Assembly: GCA_025618425.1 (NCBI GenBank) | Contig: CM046836.1 | Span: 19,622,278-19,686,277 of the forward strand | Reading direction: 5' to 3' | Length of the DNA: 64,000 nucleotides | From: Heliocidaris tuberculata | Lineage: Eukaryota; Echinodermata; Echinoidea; Camarodonta; Echinometridae | Part shown: piece after piece, positions 34,991 to 46,769 of the stretch | How positions within the stretch are numbered: the stretch's first letter is position 1 | Layout: every line of letters starts with the position of its first letter | Position numbers and translations under genes: made by a program | Notes under the pieces: model-generated | What the model was told of the DNA's origin: nothing | Seen by the model: the letters and a program-made list of their open reading frames with translations, nothing else | The model's database searches: none

Positions 34991-35149
34991 AGGTTGAGAG
35001 GGAGAGAGAGAGAGGGGGGGGGGGGGGAGATCGATCTATTAGACAGAAAAAGGTAGTGAGAAAGACAGGGGGAGAGAGGCAGAGATAGAGAGAGACAGAA
35101 ACAGAAAGGGAAAAATAAAGTGGGTAAGATTTTAATTAAACACACTGTT

Positions 35150-35183
<34 letters not shown>

Positions 35184-35635
35184 CAGGCAAAAACATAGAA
35201 AGGGAGAGAGAGAGAGCTAGAGATGCATAAAGATGGAGAGAGGCAGAAACTGAGAGATTGAGAAAACAAAGAGTGGCAAAGAGATACAAAGAGAGGGAGA
35301 GAGAGGTAGAAGGGGAGGGAGATACAGAGAAAGGATGAGAGATGAAATAACCAGTATGTCTAATAAGGCTGAGAGAGAGAGACAGAGAGAGAGAGAGACG
35401 GACAGACAGAGGCAGAGAGATAGAGAGACAGAGGGGGCAAAGATAGTGAGGGAAAGAGATGCATAAGGATGGAGATCGAGAGAGACAGAAAGGCTGAGAA
35501 ATAGAGAAAGACAAAGAGTGGTTAAGAGAGACAAAGAGAGGAAGAGAGAGTGAGAGAGACAGAGCAAGACACAGAGAGACAGAGAGAGAGACAGAGACAG
35601 AGTGAGATACAGAGAGATACAGAGTTTCTCTGATG
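34991..35635 (+). repeat. Long GA-rich low-complexity region
   Basis: (GA)n, GACAGAGA and GGGGGGG words for about 640 bp. Segments with AGAGATGCATAA...GGAG recur near 35218 and 35456, and AAAGAGTGG recurs near 35267 and 35513, so part of the tract is a ~240-bp duplication. The 332-residue minus-strand frame is a shadow. Confidence 0.9.
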
Positions 35636-35948
35636 GACTGTAGAAGTGCACACAAAACAGACAAAGGATGAAAGCTCATGAATGTTCATCCAACCAAGTG
35701 TTTGATGCATTGGAGTTAAATGTGAAAAGCTTCAGGAAGAATGCGACAGAGTGATAATCAAGTGAAGTACATGTATGCACACTGTATCGTGAATGACAAG
35801 ATGACAGAGCGCTAAAAAACCAATCAAGCAACGATGGGAGAAGCTGTACAAACTAATATCACCCAAAATGTTTCACCGGGAATAAAACACTGAATGTTGA
35901 TCTACTGAAGTGCTTGGTGCATACAGAATGACAGAAAAAAAAAACCCA
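35636..35948. other. AT-rich spacer, nothing recognised
   Basis: No repeat or frame of note. Confidence 0.5.
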
Positions 35949-36127
35949 GAGCCCTGTCTTATCAAGAGCTGCCATTGACCAATATCAATCACAAATTTAA
36001 TTGCAAAGTCCTCCAATAAATCACAAAGTTACAATCGCCAGTTGTTAGAAATTGTGATTGCTTTCGAACTCAAGATGAGTTGCAACTGATTCAGATCAAT
36101 CACAACTCTTTATAAAGATGGGACCCC
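35949..36127. mobile_element. ~179-bp foldback MITE
   Basis: The left end GAGCCCTGTCTTATCAAGAG and the right end CTCTTTATAAAGATGGGACC are imperfect inverted copies. Inside, TGACCAATATCAATCACAA and GATCAATCACAACTC continue the pairing. Confidence 0.65.
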
Positions 36128-37441
36128 AAAATATGAAAAACTACTATAGCAATGTTTATCTAGAGACAATTTTTCATGCATCAAGAAACTATAAGGAAAA
36201 TATTAAAGCTTCTAAGAAAAGTGAGATGGAATTTGAATCAAGTAAACCCATTTGCATACAAATAAGATAACAGGAGCTTTAATAATAGCATAATATATCC
36301 AAGATAACTTGAGATGTAAGAGGAGGACTCTCAATTGGCTCTTCCAGAGAAGGAATTTAATCAAGTAAAGTCCATTAAATAGTAAACAAGAAACTGACAA
36401 GATATTGAAAACTCAAAATGCAATGTTCGTTCAGAGTAGGAAATAAATGGAGGAGAACTACTTATCAGTAAAGGAAAATCAGCAAACTATAACACTGAGT
36501 GAAGTACATTGTACGCCGAATGGTGTAATAATAGGTTTTTTTAAAAACCTTCAAATCCTTGTTTGTACAGAAATGATGATAAAATTTAATTGCTGTCAAG
36601 AAAAATGAAATTGAATTCCTTTGCTTACCAAAGCAAAGTACATAAAAACATTATAAAAAAAAAATTTTACCCAGTGATCGTGCTTGAAGTTTTAGGAGAA
36701 ACTAAGCAAACCTCAAAAAGAGCAATGATAAACAACCTTTTGACGTCTTCAGACACTGCATAACAGAATATACAAAACTAAAAAAGCAATTTTTACCCAG
36801 ACAATGCCTGAAGTATGTGATGAACTCTGCAAACCCGTAAAAGAAGGAACGTTAATATTTCAGTCTTTTGTAAACTGAACTACGAAAACTAGAACATCCA
36901 AAATTGATCAAGCAATGTTCATCTACAGACAGTGCTTGAAGTGTGCAATAAACTTATCAAGCATTTATTATGGGGAATCTTTTAAAGTCCTTTCTTCAGC
37001 ATTCTGATATGATAAACAATAAATTATTCAGTGAAAAGCACAGGCTTGAATAACAGATTTATTTTCCCAGGGTCACCCTGATTGAACAAAGGAGAGCCAT
37101 AAGACGATAAAGATGACACGAAAACAAGATGAAGAAAAATAGTTCCCATCAATATCTTCCAGAAGGATCAAGTTTCTTTGATTTCACCATCCTCTGCAAA
37201 AACAAATCCCATTCATTTTTCAAATCTGAAGAATCCCTTCGGGTTCATCCACTGGTCACAACACTACCCGACATCGGATCTCGCAAATCTTACGGTCGTG
37301 CCAATTTCATTCATCCCCCGAAATCCACGGTGACGTCATCACATCCCGGTCATTTTTCAATCCTGGCATGAAATCTAAATAGTGCATGAATAAATCAACC
37401 ATTCATACTAACACAACAGAGTTCAATGTGCCCTGATTTCA
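36128..37441. other. AT-rich DNA, no gene seen
   Basis: Phrases such as GCAATGTT-ATCTAGAGACAAT or ATCTACAGACAGTGCTTGAAG recur loosely near 36160, 36675, 36795 and 36920, which suggests a very old array with a spacing of 100-130 bp. 37150-37370 is a complex patch with ACGTCATCACATCCCGG. Confidence 0.4.
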
Positions 37442-37690
37442 CAAGCACCCTGTTCACATGTGAAGAGTAAAGTGGATAGATGCAATGGATTAAATGAATG
37501 AAACAGATGTGAATGCACCACTTGTTAATGATTTAGCAAGGGCCCTTTTCACACTCGAACAGTGATATGGACAGGTACAATGTATTAAGTACATAGAAAA
37601 GAAGTAGATGCAATAGAATAACATTAGTATTCTAACAAGGGCCCTATTTACAGGAACATTGACATCCAAACACGGATGGACCTTGTATGG
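37442..37690 (+). repeat. ~97-bp tandem repeat, 2.5 copies
   Basis: Units start CAAGCACCCTGTTCAC (37442), CAAGGGCCCTTTTCAC (37538) and CAAGGGCCCTATTTAC (37635). Each continues with a GGA-AGATGCAAT-like middle. Confidence 0.75.
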
Positions 37691-37904
37691 ATGCAAACTG
37701 GTTTAGACTACAGTACGTTTTTTCATGAATTCATTTCAGAACCCACAGTTTATGCTCCTATAGTAAAAGTGGTCAATGAATATTACATTAGGCTTGATAT
37801 AAGAAAAAAAAGTACTTTTATCGTATAGGTAATTTATTACTCATAATGTGTTTTCCTTTTGTTAGTAATACTGCTATTACCAGTAGATTTACTACATCTA
37901 CTAC

Positions 37905-38390
37905 CACCATCCACCACAGCCACCATCATCATCATTCACCACCACCACCACCATCCACCACCATCACCACCACCACCACCACCAGTATCACCACCATCAC
38001 CACCACCATCCACCACCATCACCACCAAAATCCACCATCACCACCACCACCACCACCACTATCCACCATCACCATCAAAATCCACCACCACCACCACCAC
38101 CACCACCATCACCACCACCACCACCACCACCATCACCACCACCACCACCACCACCACCACCACCACCACCACCACCACCACCACCACCACCACCACCACC
38201 ACCACTGCCACCACCGCCATCACCACCACCACCACCACCATCACCACCACCACCACCACCACTACCACTGCCATCACCACCACCACCATCACCACCACCA
38301 CCACCACCACTACCACTGCCACCACCGCCATCACCACCACCACCACCATCACTAACCATACCACCATCACCATCATATTACCACTACTAA
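37905..38390 (+). repeat. (CAC)n/(CCA)n array with CAT variants, ~480 bp
   Basis: CAC triplets dominate, with CAT and CTA interruptions. The core at about 38080-38260 is nearly pure. The long His/Thr/Val/Gly frames are shadows on both strands. Confidence 0.95.
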
Positions 38391-39994
38391 TATGCTATTC
38401 CTTTACGAAGCATTACATTTCTACAACAAATACATTTTTTTTTTTTAAAGGTCAAAATAACAAAAGGCTTCTTGCATGTAGTGGTATTGCATCAGGTGAA
38501 CATGGTAGCCAATTTAATACATTTAAAAAGCTGCACATACATGTGCATTTTCAATTCACTCACGAACACTTAACATTAAAGAATCACTATCAAGGAAGCA
38601 ACCACACACACAGCCGCACGCTCAATCCTACGCCCACCCCTGTTTCTCGCTACTTCGCTATCTCCTGAAGATAGTGACATACTGAAGACCCCCTTATGGC
38701 CTGTAAGCCATGAAAACCTCAACATATTGATTTTTCTACCCCACTGTCATCGCGATGGAGCGTGAAGACTGTGGTCAGGCCTCCGTCGCTTAATCTAGTT
38801 TGCAAGAGGCTGGAACAAAACAGAAAACTAAAAAACAAAAAACAAAAAAAACCTCCTGTGAGTAATGTGCACTAAGTATAAATTTAATAACAGGCTATGA
38901 ATTCTCAGAAATTTCCCTCTTCTTTAAATCATATAGCATGCATCAGTTTTATTCTTGGACATATCAAATAAAACAATGATTCCATCTTCATTAATTAAGC
39001 ATTGATTTGTAATACCAAGAAAATCAATGTAATCATTTGTTTTTTTTTCATTCCTGTGGTATAAAAACAAACATGTTTTCAAAATATAAGACAAGAAATA
39101 TCTTAACTTTTTGTCCTGAAACAGTTCGAACAAAGACACAAAGGTACATATTCTTGAAAGCATAAGGCTTGACCTGCCTTAATGTTGCCTGTTGATGTAT
39201 GGAGTGCCATTTTCTCCATTCTATGTGAACTGTAATTCTATTTAATCAAACAGAATGAATTCAGTCATGAAATGAAATAATTACATATCTTTGATCATGA
39301 CATGATTTTCACTTATGCCTCTCATTACAGAATTATGGTAATTTGTATGGAATTGCGCTCCATAAGTTCTAACTCTAGAAATTTATGTACAATCTAACTC
39401 GGTCCACTTAGTCATGGTTTAAAGACACTTTATTCATGGGGAATTTTACACCATTCAGCTGTTTACAGATAACAGTTGTTATCACTCACAGAGAGGGCTG
39501 GACTTCAGTTTTACAACAGACAGGTCTTATGTAAGGTGCACCAACTTCAAGGAGAACAGTCCTGTAAGGGAAAATAATCATCATAAATAAGACAACTGAA
39601 CGTTTTCCAAGTCTTTCACGGTATAAGCTCTAGGTGTGACACAAGTTTCGCTGCATGCGAAATATGTACACATATTAATTGGTGTTTTCAGCAAGTCCGG
39701 TGTATGCGAACTATAACGCCATACACATGGAAACTGATGAGAGGATGTCTTTAAAATCCTGGCCAAAAGTATAAGTCCACTTTCGAGCATATTGGCAGCA
39801 GTTCCTGGAAATGATTGAATTAGTATGTCAGTGCCCCCTCTGCTAGATGGAGACATCATGCGATTGCTTTAAATGGTGCAAACAACCGTCATATGCGGCA
39901 GTAAGTTCTGCTGTTATACTGAGAGATTACTTTAGCGCTAAGAAAACATTGTGTGGCCATGCTAGAAAATGACAGCAGCAGAGGGACAGCAGCA
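38391..39994. other. Mixed DNA, no gene recognised
   Basis: 38580-38800 is GC-richer (CACCCCTGTTTCTCGC, GTCATCGCGATGGAGCG). The plus-strand frame running out of the CAC array to 38668 has no motif beyond it. The minus-strand frame 39581-39859 (92 residues) was not recognised. Confidence 0.35.
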
Positions 39995-40330
39995 CAGAGA
40001 GAGAGAGAGAGAAAAAAAAAATCATGGGAAGAAGAGAGGAAAGAGAGGGAGATTGACAGAAAGATGGGGGAGAGGGAGGGGAGAAAGGGAGGGGGAGAGG
40101 GAGGAGGGGAGCAGGGAAGGGGGAAGGGAGGAGGAGAGAGAGGGGAGAGGGAGGGGGAGAGGGAGGAAGGGGGAGGGAGGAGGGGGAGTGGGAGGAGGGG
40201 AGATAGGGGTGGGATGGGGGGAGGAGGGGGACAGAGGAAGACAGAAAATGCAAGAGAAAAAACAAATTAAAGTGAGAGAAAGATATAGAGATGGAGGGAG
40301 AGGACTAGAGAGAGGGAGAGAGAGAACAAA
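39995..40330 (+). repeat. GA/GGGA-rich purine tract
   Basis: GAGAGGGAGG and GGAGGAGGGG words on the plus strand for over 300 bp. Frames on both strands are shadows. Confidence 0.95.
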
Positions 40331-40410
40331 ATGTCTCTTGAGGACCAGTTTAGGGGCCTTAATTCTGAGTAAAAGAATAAAAGTTAACATCCTTCTGGCT
40401 CTAAACAAAG
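40330..40410. repeat. Degraded hairpin-family member H5
   Basis: The right arm GTTAACATCCTTCTGGCTCT is clear. The left arm TGTCTCTTGAGGACCAG is decayed. Confidence 0.5.
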
Positions 40411-42564
40411 GAAACATAGTCATGGTTACAGCATGTATATCTCAAACTCCTAGAGACTAAAAAAAAACATGTAAAAAGTACTTAAAAGTTTCTGTCAGAA
40501 GATTTTTAAGTCCGGACATAAAAAGCCTAATCCCTCAATTACAAATTCCACAAATTCTGAAACTACAGAAACCATAATTCAATTTTATCATTTTTATTTC
40601 ATCAACATCTCTCATTAACTCTACTCAAACTTGGAAAGGAGTTATTAATCTGCAAAACATCTTCTCCAGAATACATTTTTGAAAATGAAAGGGAATATTA
40701 CTTAATGTTAGGAGCTGGCTTAATATATATCTAAGAAGTGATTTGGTAATGCCATTCGGAGGCAGACACAGAATGAGCTTTACGGTAATAATGCCAAAGA
40801 ACATCCTGGCTCAATTATTTCTTACGGGAGTTGAATCTCTGCAATTTGGGGGATTTTATTAAAGGGCACTGTCCTCATTAATGCATCAGTCCTTAAAAAA
40901 TCCTTTCAAAATTGAAGACTGTAATCAACTTAAAAAGAAATCTAATAGTCTGTAAAAGGTCTGTAGGCTGTAATTTCTGAATCATCTCTATAAACATTGA
41001 TTTCCGCGTAGTCCGAACACCCTGTCTACGGAGACGGCAGGGACAAGAAGAAATTCATGATCCCCTCCCCCCAGAGCTAGGAGCCACTCATCACGAAGGC
41101 ATCCCAAACTTGCCGAGTGGGTACGACAGCAAATAAACCAGCAGTAAGGGGAAATGATTGTTCGTCTTTTACGGGAATGACAGATTGCTTTATTGCTGTG
41201 AAAACATCAAATTAGACACGTGTTGGGAGGGCAGATGCTTCCCATTAAAGGTACTCTTCAACATTTTGACACTTTGTGAAAGTAGGTAATTGTTTATGAC
41301 TTTGTCTCAGAATGTAAGGGGGGAAAATTTCTGACTGTTCTCAGAAATATAAATCTATGCTTAATTGTAAAGGAAATATTGATTTTTGAGAAGAATGATA
41401 CAAATTCTGTCTAAACCACTATATAAAATAACTTTAAAATCATAGATATGACAATAACTAGAGGAGTACCTTGAAAGGAATTCCATTCAATGGTAATTAC
41501 CTACACAATCTTGCTTCTTGTAATCCTCTAGACTGATTTTTCAGCATGTATTTTGAAAAATGTATAAATGAAAAACCTTTTAAAGTTAATGTACAGTAAT
41601 TGTAAGACACACACAAAATAAAAGGGTGTAAAAATCTTTCACTTGAAATTCACTACATGAAGAAATGACAGAGCTGACTAAAAAGATTATTAAAAAGAAA
41701 AACAAAAAGTTATTTGAGGATATGAATTATTTTAATCTCTACTAAAAGGAAAAGTTTCACGGCAGACAAAGAAATAAACTTCAATTGCTGAATCAGTTGC
41801 AAGGGAAAAGAAAATTTTTCATTGTCACCCCTCAGAGCACCAACTGCCCGTCATGCACCATGGTGCACACTACTAACATATCACCAACCATCATGAACAA
41901 GCAAATACCATTAAGTAAAGCAGTATCGATTGGCTTAGGAAACCACCAACACCATACTGAAAACATGTCCGATTGTAAAGCTATCTCATGCTTCACCTCT
42001 TACCCACTGTCATCACAGCAGGCAGGCGACCATAGTGACGGTGATATCTGAAGTGACAACGATCTTCAAACACTTCACATCCGCTTGTCACAGATACATG
42101 CAACCCTACACCAATTCATTGATTGTATAAAGCGCTCATGCACTCACCTCATCCGGACACTTTAACTGCTGTACTGTTTCCGGCTATCTCCCAAACTGGT
42201 GAACCTTCAAAAGAATGTTTGTGACTTTCAGATCAACTTAGAATAAATGCTCTCATGAAAGAATGGCTCAACTCTCAAATATTACAGGCCTTTAATTTCG
42301 TAATTTTCAGGGCAAGGCCAGTTTGGCCTTAAATGCCTCATATTTTTAAGGGCACTGAGGCTACTACAAAGGGCACCAAGACCAAAGTCATTTTACGAAG
42401 AGGGCATCGAAAGCCAAAATGTTTTCTGCATACTCTTTTTTAGATGTGCGTCTCAAATAATATGAAAATTGTGCGTGTTAAATAAACTAATAAATAGTAC
42501 CAAATAATGTTCTTGAATACATCAAAGATAAAGTTGAATTCTGGTCATGGGATTAGATTGTGAA
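40411..42564. other. AT-rich DNA with complex patches, no gene recognised
   Basis: 41000-41230 and 41815-42060 are less AT-rich and non-repetitive. The 88-residue plus-strand frame at 41785-42051 has no known motif. 42310-42420 carries repeated GGGCA(A/C)-AGGCC-like words that look like an old repeat. Confidence 0.35.
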
Positions 42565-42700
42565 AGAAATGGCATATGAAGAGTAATCCTTGTCAGGGGA
42601 CATTTCTTCTAAGTATATGATATTCTTCCAAATTAACATAAAAAAAGCACTAGTAAGCTCACTACTTATTTTTAACCTTTATCAGAACTTAACCTTCTCT
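42565..42700 (+). repeat. Dispersed ~130-bp repeat, copy 3
   Basis: GAAGAGTAATCCTTGTCAGG, GACATTTCTTCTAAG, GTAAGCTCAC and AGAACTTAACCTTCTCTTTAA align with 24110-24245. Confidence 0.65.
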
Positions 42701-43006
42701 TTAAATCAGCATAAATACAAACTATTGGGGTTAATAGGAAAGAAAATGGAAAAGAGTTTTGGACATAATTACTTTTCTCCAAGAGTTATGATGTACCCAT
42801 TCATTTCTCTTATCCATAAGGAATAAAATAAATCCAGTGTAGACAGCCCATTACCCTAAATGCACAGGAAGTCAATCTGCTTTAAAGCCCAAACCATTTC
42901 CGAAACATACTATGCCAACCTACCAGCACATCTAACAGATAATACCAAGTGGTCTCAAGGAAAGCTCATGGCAGCCCTTAGTTTGCGGATGTTATGAGCA
43001 GTTGCA
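42701..43006. other. AT-rich spacer, no gene seen
   Basis: Nothing recognised. Confidence 0.5.
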
Positions 43007-43598
43007 TTAAAGGGAAATCCAACCTTAATAGCAAGTTGCTCTGAAAGAAAGAGGAAAAAGCAGAGAAGCAGATTGGCGAAAGTTTGAACGAAATCGGACA
43101 AGCAATAAGAAAGTTATGAATTTTTGAAAGTTTTAATCACTATACATATGGGAATTTCAAATTGGCCGAATAGGTAATGTCACTGTGATGTATCTGTGGA
43201 CAACTCCCCCATTCGCTCCAACACACAAAATGACTAAAATGTCACTTTTTTTCAAAATGTATTACATATAGGATTTTTCTCTTTCATGAGGACCTATAAC
43301 AATATGCTCTCTCCAATATGTTTTGAGTACTGCCCCGAGGGTAAAAGCGCCTTGAAGAAAACCGCAAATTAATGATATTTTTGTGTACGACGAATGGGAG
43401 AGTTGTCCACAAAAATGTCACAATCGAATCACCAAATTGCCAATTTGAGATTCCCATAGATGTAGTGATCTCATTTTTCAAACATCCATAACTTTCTTAT
43501 TCTTTGTCCGATTTCTTTCAAACTTTCACCATCCCGTTTTTCTTATTTTTCTCCTTTCACACAAATCAACTCATTACCAAGGTTGGATTGCCCTTTAA
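43007..43598. mobile_element. 592-bp TTAA foldback MITE, copy 2
   Basis: TTAA at 43007-43010 and 43595-43598. It has the same ends and interior as 17104-17694 in the same orientation, with scattered substitutions. The similar 65-residue minus-strand frames of the two copies (17380-17577 and 43284-43481) follow from repeat identity, not from a gene. Confidence 0.9.
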
Positions 43599-43904
43599 TA
43601 ATTCTGAGAAATGACACAGGTATTCTTGAGTACCTGTCATTCACAAGAACTGCAATATACACTTGAATTATACTGAAATGATGGCTCAGTGACGCAGTAA
43701 AGTCATCACTGTAAGTATATATTTCTGACATTTTAGAGGGTGTTGACCCTAAATTAAGTAATAATTGGAGGAAGGCCAATCCACGCCTACCACCGGAGAA
43801 TAGATCGACAATAGATAAAAAGTATCATTGAGATTGATAAGAAGAACAAGGAGGAGGAGGAGACAGGAAAAAAGGAAGAGAAGAACAACAAGAACAACAA
43901 GAAC
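43599..43904. other. Spacer, no gene seen
   Basis: It becomes purine-rich (AAGGAGGAGGAGG) as it approaches the GAA array. Confidence 0.5.
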
Positions 43905-44220
43905 AAGAACATGAAGAAGGATAAGAAGAGGAAGAGGAAGAAGAAGAAGAAGAAGAAGAAGAAGAAGAAGAAGAAGAAGAAGAAGAAGAAGAAGAAGAAG
44001 AAGAAGAAGATGATGATGAAGAAGATGAAGAAGATGAAGAAGAAGAAGAAGAAGAAGAAGAAGAAGAAGAAGAAGAAGAAGAAGAAGAAGAAGAAGAAGA
44101 AGAAGAAGAAGAAGAAGAAGAAGAAGAAGAAGAAGAAGAAGAAGAAGAAGAAGAAGAAGAAGAAGAAGAAGAAGAAGAAGAAGAAGGAGAAGAAGAGGAA
44201 GAAGTAGAAGAAGAAGACAA
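43905..44220 (+). repeat. (GAA)n array, ~300 bp
   Basis: AGA/AAG triplets with few GAT and GGA interruptions, purine on the plus strand. GAA repeats of this length can form triplex DNA. The poly-Lys, poly-Ser and poly-Phe frames are shadows. Confidence 0.97.
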
Positions 44221-45344
44221 GCAAATACAAATATCCATGGTTCTGCTTAACATCTGATACATAATAGTATGCTTATCTATTTCAACTTTTTAATTAAAAT
44301 TTCATTATCATGGATGCTTCATCAAAGCACAAAAGATAAAACCTCTCCTAACAAAAGATAGAAACTCTTAACTTCTGAAATACAATTCAGGTAACTGAAG
44401 CAGTCTACCATAATGCTTCCCCTCCACTCATGTCTCGAAAAAATCTTTCCATGACATCATAGCTATTTATAGCAAGAAGCACAGCAGCAAGAGCAAACTT
44501 TTCACCCCCGCAATTCCCACTCCACAGCATGAGAGAAGGGGGATGAACAGGAATGGACGAAGAAGCGTCCTGCTCATTCCTCTCTTATTTCGTTCCCTTC
44601 TTCTTGACATAGATTCTCAATTAGGCTCGTATTTCTCAAAATCACCCCTCTCAACATGACATGAATTGCAAAGACGTTTCCTGACGCCATTAGCACGTTC
44701 AGACCTATGAAAAGAAAAGCTGGAATAAGACTTCAGAGACTATACTCAGGTATCACTCTGTGTATCAGATTGATGGGTGAGATTTTTGATAATGGACAGC
44801 AAAGACAGTCAAGAAGTTAAAATGAATTGTTTATTGAATGGATAGTCTCATATTTTATCGGGTCATTCAGAATTTTGGATCAGTAAAAAATTAAATCCTG
44901 TCAAAGTTATAAAATCTTGAATAAAATCAAATCCAAAGAACACCATGAACTTCTTATTCGAGAGGGTTAGTGGAAACATTAATAACTGAAAAACTCTCAA
45001 GTCAATGTGTCTAGAGTTTGGTGTGAGTCAACGTGAGAAAATGTTCAAAGTATGTCAGTCCTTGTTTAATACAAACAACAGAGGCATTGCTCACAAGTAG
45101 TTAAGCAACCAAAGGGACCTACAGCTTTAAGTCCTATCCAGGGGACTTGGGTCATGACCATTAATGCCTTACCACAAGCCACTAGTGCTTGGACTTAGTT
45201 TGGAACTATCTACCTTTTGGTTATGAGACCACTACTCTACCACAAAGTCATCAAGTCTGTGTGCTTCCCAATTGTATGCTTACAAAGGACAGCTCCATCG
45301 GATTTGGACAAAAAGACAAAGAAATAATTGAAAATATTTGAATT
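44221..45344. other. AT-rich DNA, no gene seen
   Basis: 45110-45255 contains CCTATCCAGGGGACTT and, near its end, TATGAGACCACTACTCTACC, faintly like a decayed tRNA-derived SINE on the minus strand. This is too weak to call. Confidence 0.35.
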
Positions 45345-45435
45345 CGGTCCATCATCATCATCATCACTATCATCATCCTCATTATTATTATAATTTTTAT
45401 ATTATTATAATTATCATCATCATCATCGTCATCAA
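45345..45435 (+). repeat. (ATC)/(ATT) trinucleotide tract
   Basis: CATCATCAT, ATTATTATT and CATCATCATC in succession. Confidence 0.9.
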
Positions 45436-45624
45436 CATCTCTAAGAATCAAGAAAAGCATTCTGATTGTAAAGGAGTATGATAATGTTTTACAGTCAGGT
45501 CATCAAGTCCATCCCAATGCAGCCAACTGGGTTAAACGTGATCTAGATGAAAATGTACTCTCGGTATAATGTTATCGCAATAGAGATGGATAATAACTTT
45601 ACGCAGCGAGGTCATAAACATCGA

Positions 45625-45690
45625 GCTTATCTGACAAGCACCAACATGAACGCCACCCAAGAGTTCAACTCAGAGCAACTGGGTTAATCT
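45625..45690 (+). repeat. Left copy of a ~60-bp repeat
   Basis: ATCTGACAAGCACCAACATG, CAAGAGTTC and GCAACTGGGTTAATC recur at 46226-46287 as ATCTGGGAAAACGCCAATATG, CAAGAGTTC and GCAACTGGGTTAATC. Confidence 0.7.
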
Positions 45691-45787
45691 AAAAAGCATG
45701 ACTGGTTTTACAGTGATATTGTCTGCTCTAAGCCAAAAAGATGTTCACTTATCATTTGATACAGAGGTGATGCCACTTACCTCGTGT

Positions 45788-46180
45788 TCAGACAACCTAC
45801 ATTCATTGTACAGCTATACGAAAATCGTATAGCTATACGATACGTAATTAAATTTTCATAGTCTGAACATCGTAAAACGAAACGCCGTATATAACGAAAC
45901 ACTGTACAGCGAAACGCATGTTTTAGCATCAGTTTGAACGAAACCTTGATAAAGAATCAGCATCTCCTCAAAGTCTGAACATTGTATCATACAAGAATAG
46001 TATAACTGGTGTGACCAATCAGCTAGAACTTTTATGGTCCATTGCAGGACGAAACCTGATACAAAACATACGGTGTCACCTGACTTCCCCCAAACCTGTT
46101 CTTTATACATGTACGATGATTCTTTATACGATGTTTCTATATAATACGAGGCTCGTACAATTCTCCTGTATAGTCTGAAC
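45788..46180. mobile_element. Candidate ~390-bp element with GTTCAGAC/GTCTGAAC ends
   Basis: GTTCAGAC at the left and AGTCTGAAC at the right are inverted. The interior has more GTCTGAAC copies (about 45861 and 45974), GTATAGCTATACGATACG palindromic words and CGAAAC repeats. No target duplication is evident. The minus-strand 84-residue frame inside is not recognisable. Confidence 0.45.
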
Positions 46181-46225
46181 TGGTTATCTGGCTCTCAGCA
46201 AGTGATATCCTCTAGTCCCAATTTA

Positions 46226-46287
46226 TCTGGGAAAACGCCAATATGAACGATAGTCAAGAGTTCGGCTACAGGCAACTGGGTTAATCA
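46226..46287 (+). repeat. Right copy of the ~60-bp repeat
   Basis: Partner of 45625-45690, about 600 bp away. Confidence 0.7.
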
Positions 46288-46314
46288 TTTCTTAAATGAT
46301 AATGTAGTTCCTCT

Positions 46315-46462
46315 GGGCCCCGTTTCATAAAACTTGTTATCAATAACAAGTTACAATAATTGTTATAAGCTAGTGGAATCCTTGAATCTGATTGGCTGGG
46401 AGCAAATTTGTCATAGAAATGGGTCAGTTGTCACTGATAACAAGTTTTATGAAACGGGGCCC
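46315..46462 (+). mobile_element. Foldback MITE, GGGCCCCGTTTCATAAAAC family, copy 4
   Basis: Complete, with perfect terminal palindrome GGGCCCCGTTTCATAAAAC at the left and its complement at the right. Interior GAATCTGATTGGCTGGGAGC. Confidence 0.93.
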
Positions 46463-46623
46463 TGATGTCATCAGCACCATGATAGGGAGCACCAGAGATG
46501 CAAGCCAATAAAGCCCACCGCACACTATATATGATCCGACTACGATCCGATTCTTGGAAGGATTTAAACACAGCATTTGATATGAACATTCAAAATTGTA
46601 ACATTTTATCGATTACATTTTGA
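46463..46623. other. Spacer between two foldback MITEs
   Basis: Ordinary sequence, no feature. Confidence 0.5.
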
Positions 46624-46769
46624 GCCCCGTTTCATAAAACTTGTTTTCAATAACAAGTTACAATAATTGTTATAAGCTACTGAAATCGTTGAATCTGATT
46701 GGTTTAGAGCAAATTTGTCATAGAAATGGGGCAGTTGTTATTGCTAACAAGTTTTATGAAACAGGGCCC
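46624..46769 (+). mobile_element. Foldback MITE, GGGCCCCGTTTCATAAAAC family, copy 5
   Basis: GCCCCGTTTCATAAAACTTG at the left, GTTTTATGAAACAGGGCCC at the right. Same orientation as copy 4. Confidence 0.92.

Noticed and set aside
34681..35679. 332-residue minus-strand open frame
   Set aside because: It is a Ser/Leu-rich translation of a GA microsatellite with no domain.
37859..38668. 269-residue Thr/His-rich plus-strand frame
   Set aside because: It is a translation of the CAC array. The tail after the array has no motif.
39581..39859. 92-residue minus-strand frame as a gene
   Set aside because: No known motif and no supporting context.
43787..44262. Poly-Phe, poly-Ser and poly-Lys frames
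   Set aside because: All are the three phases of the (GAA)n array.
45110..45255. Third tRNA-derived SINE
   Set aside because: Only faint resemblance to tRNA boxes and no clear tail, so it is too weak to call.
46180..46200. Additional hairpin arm (CTGGCTCTCAGC)
   Set aside because: No partner arm within 100 bp.
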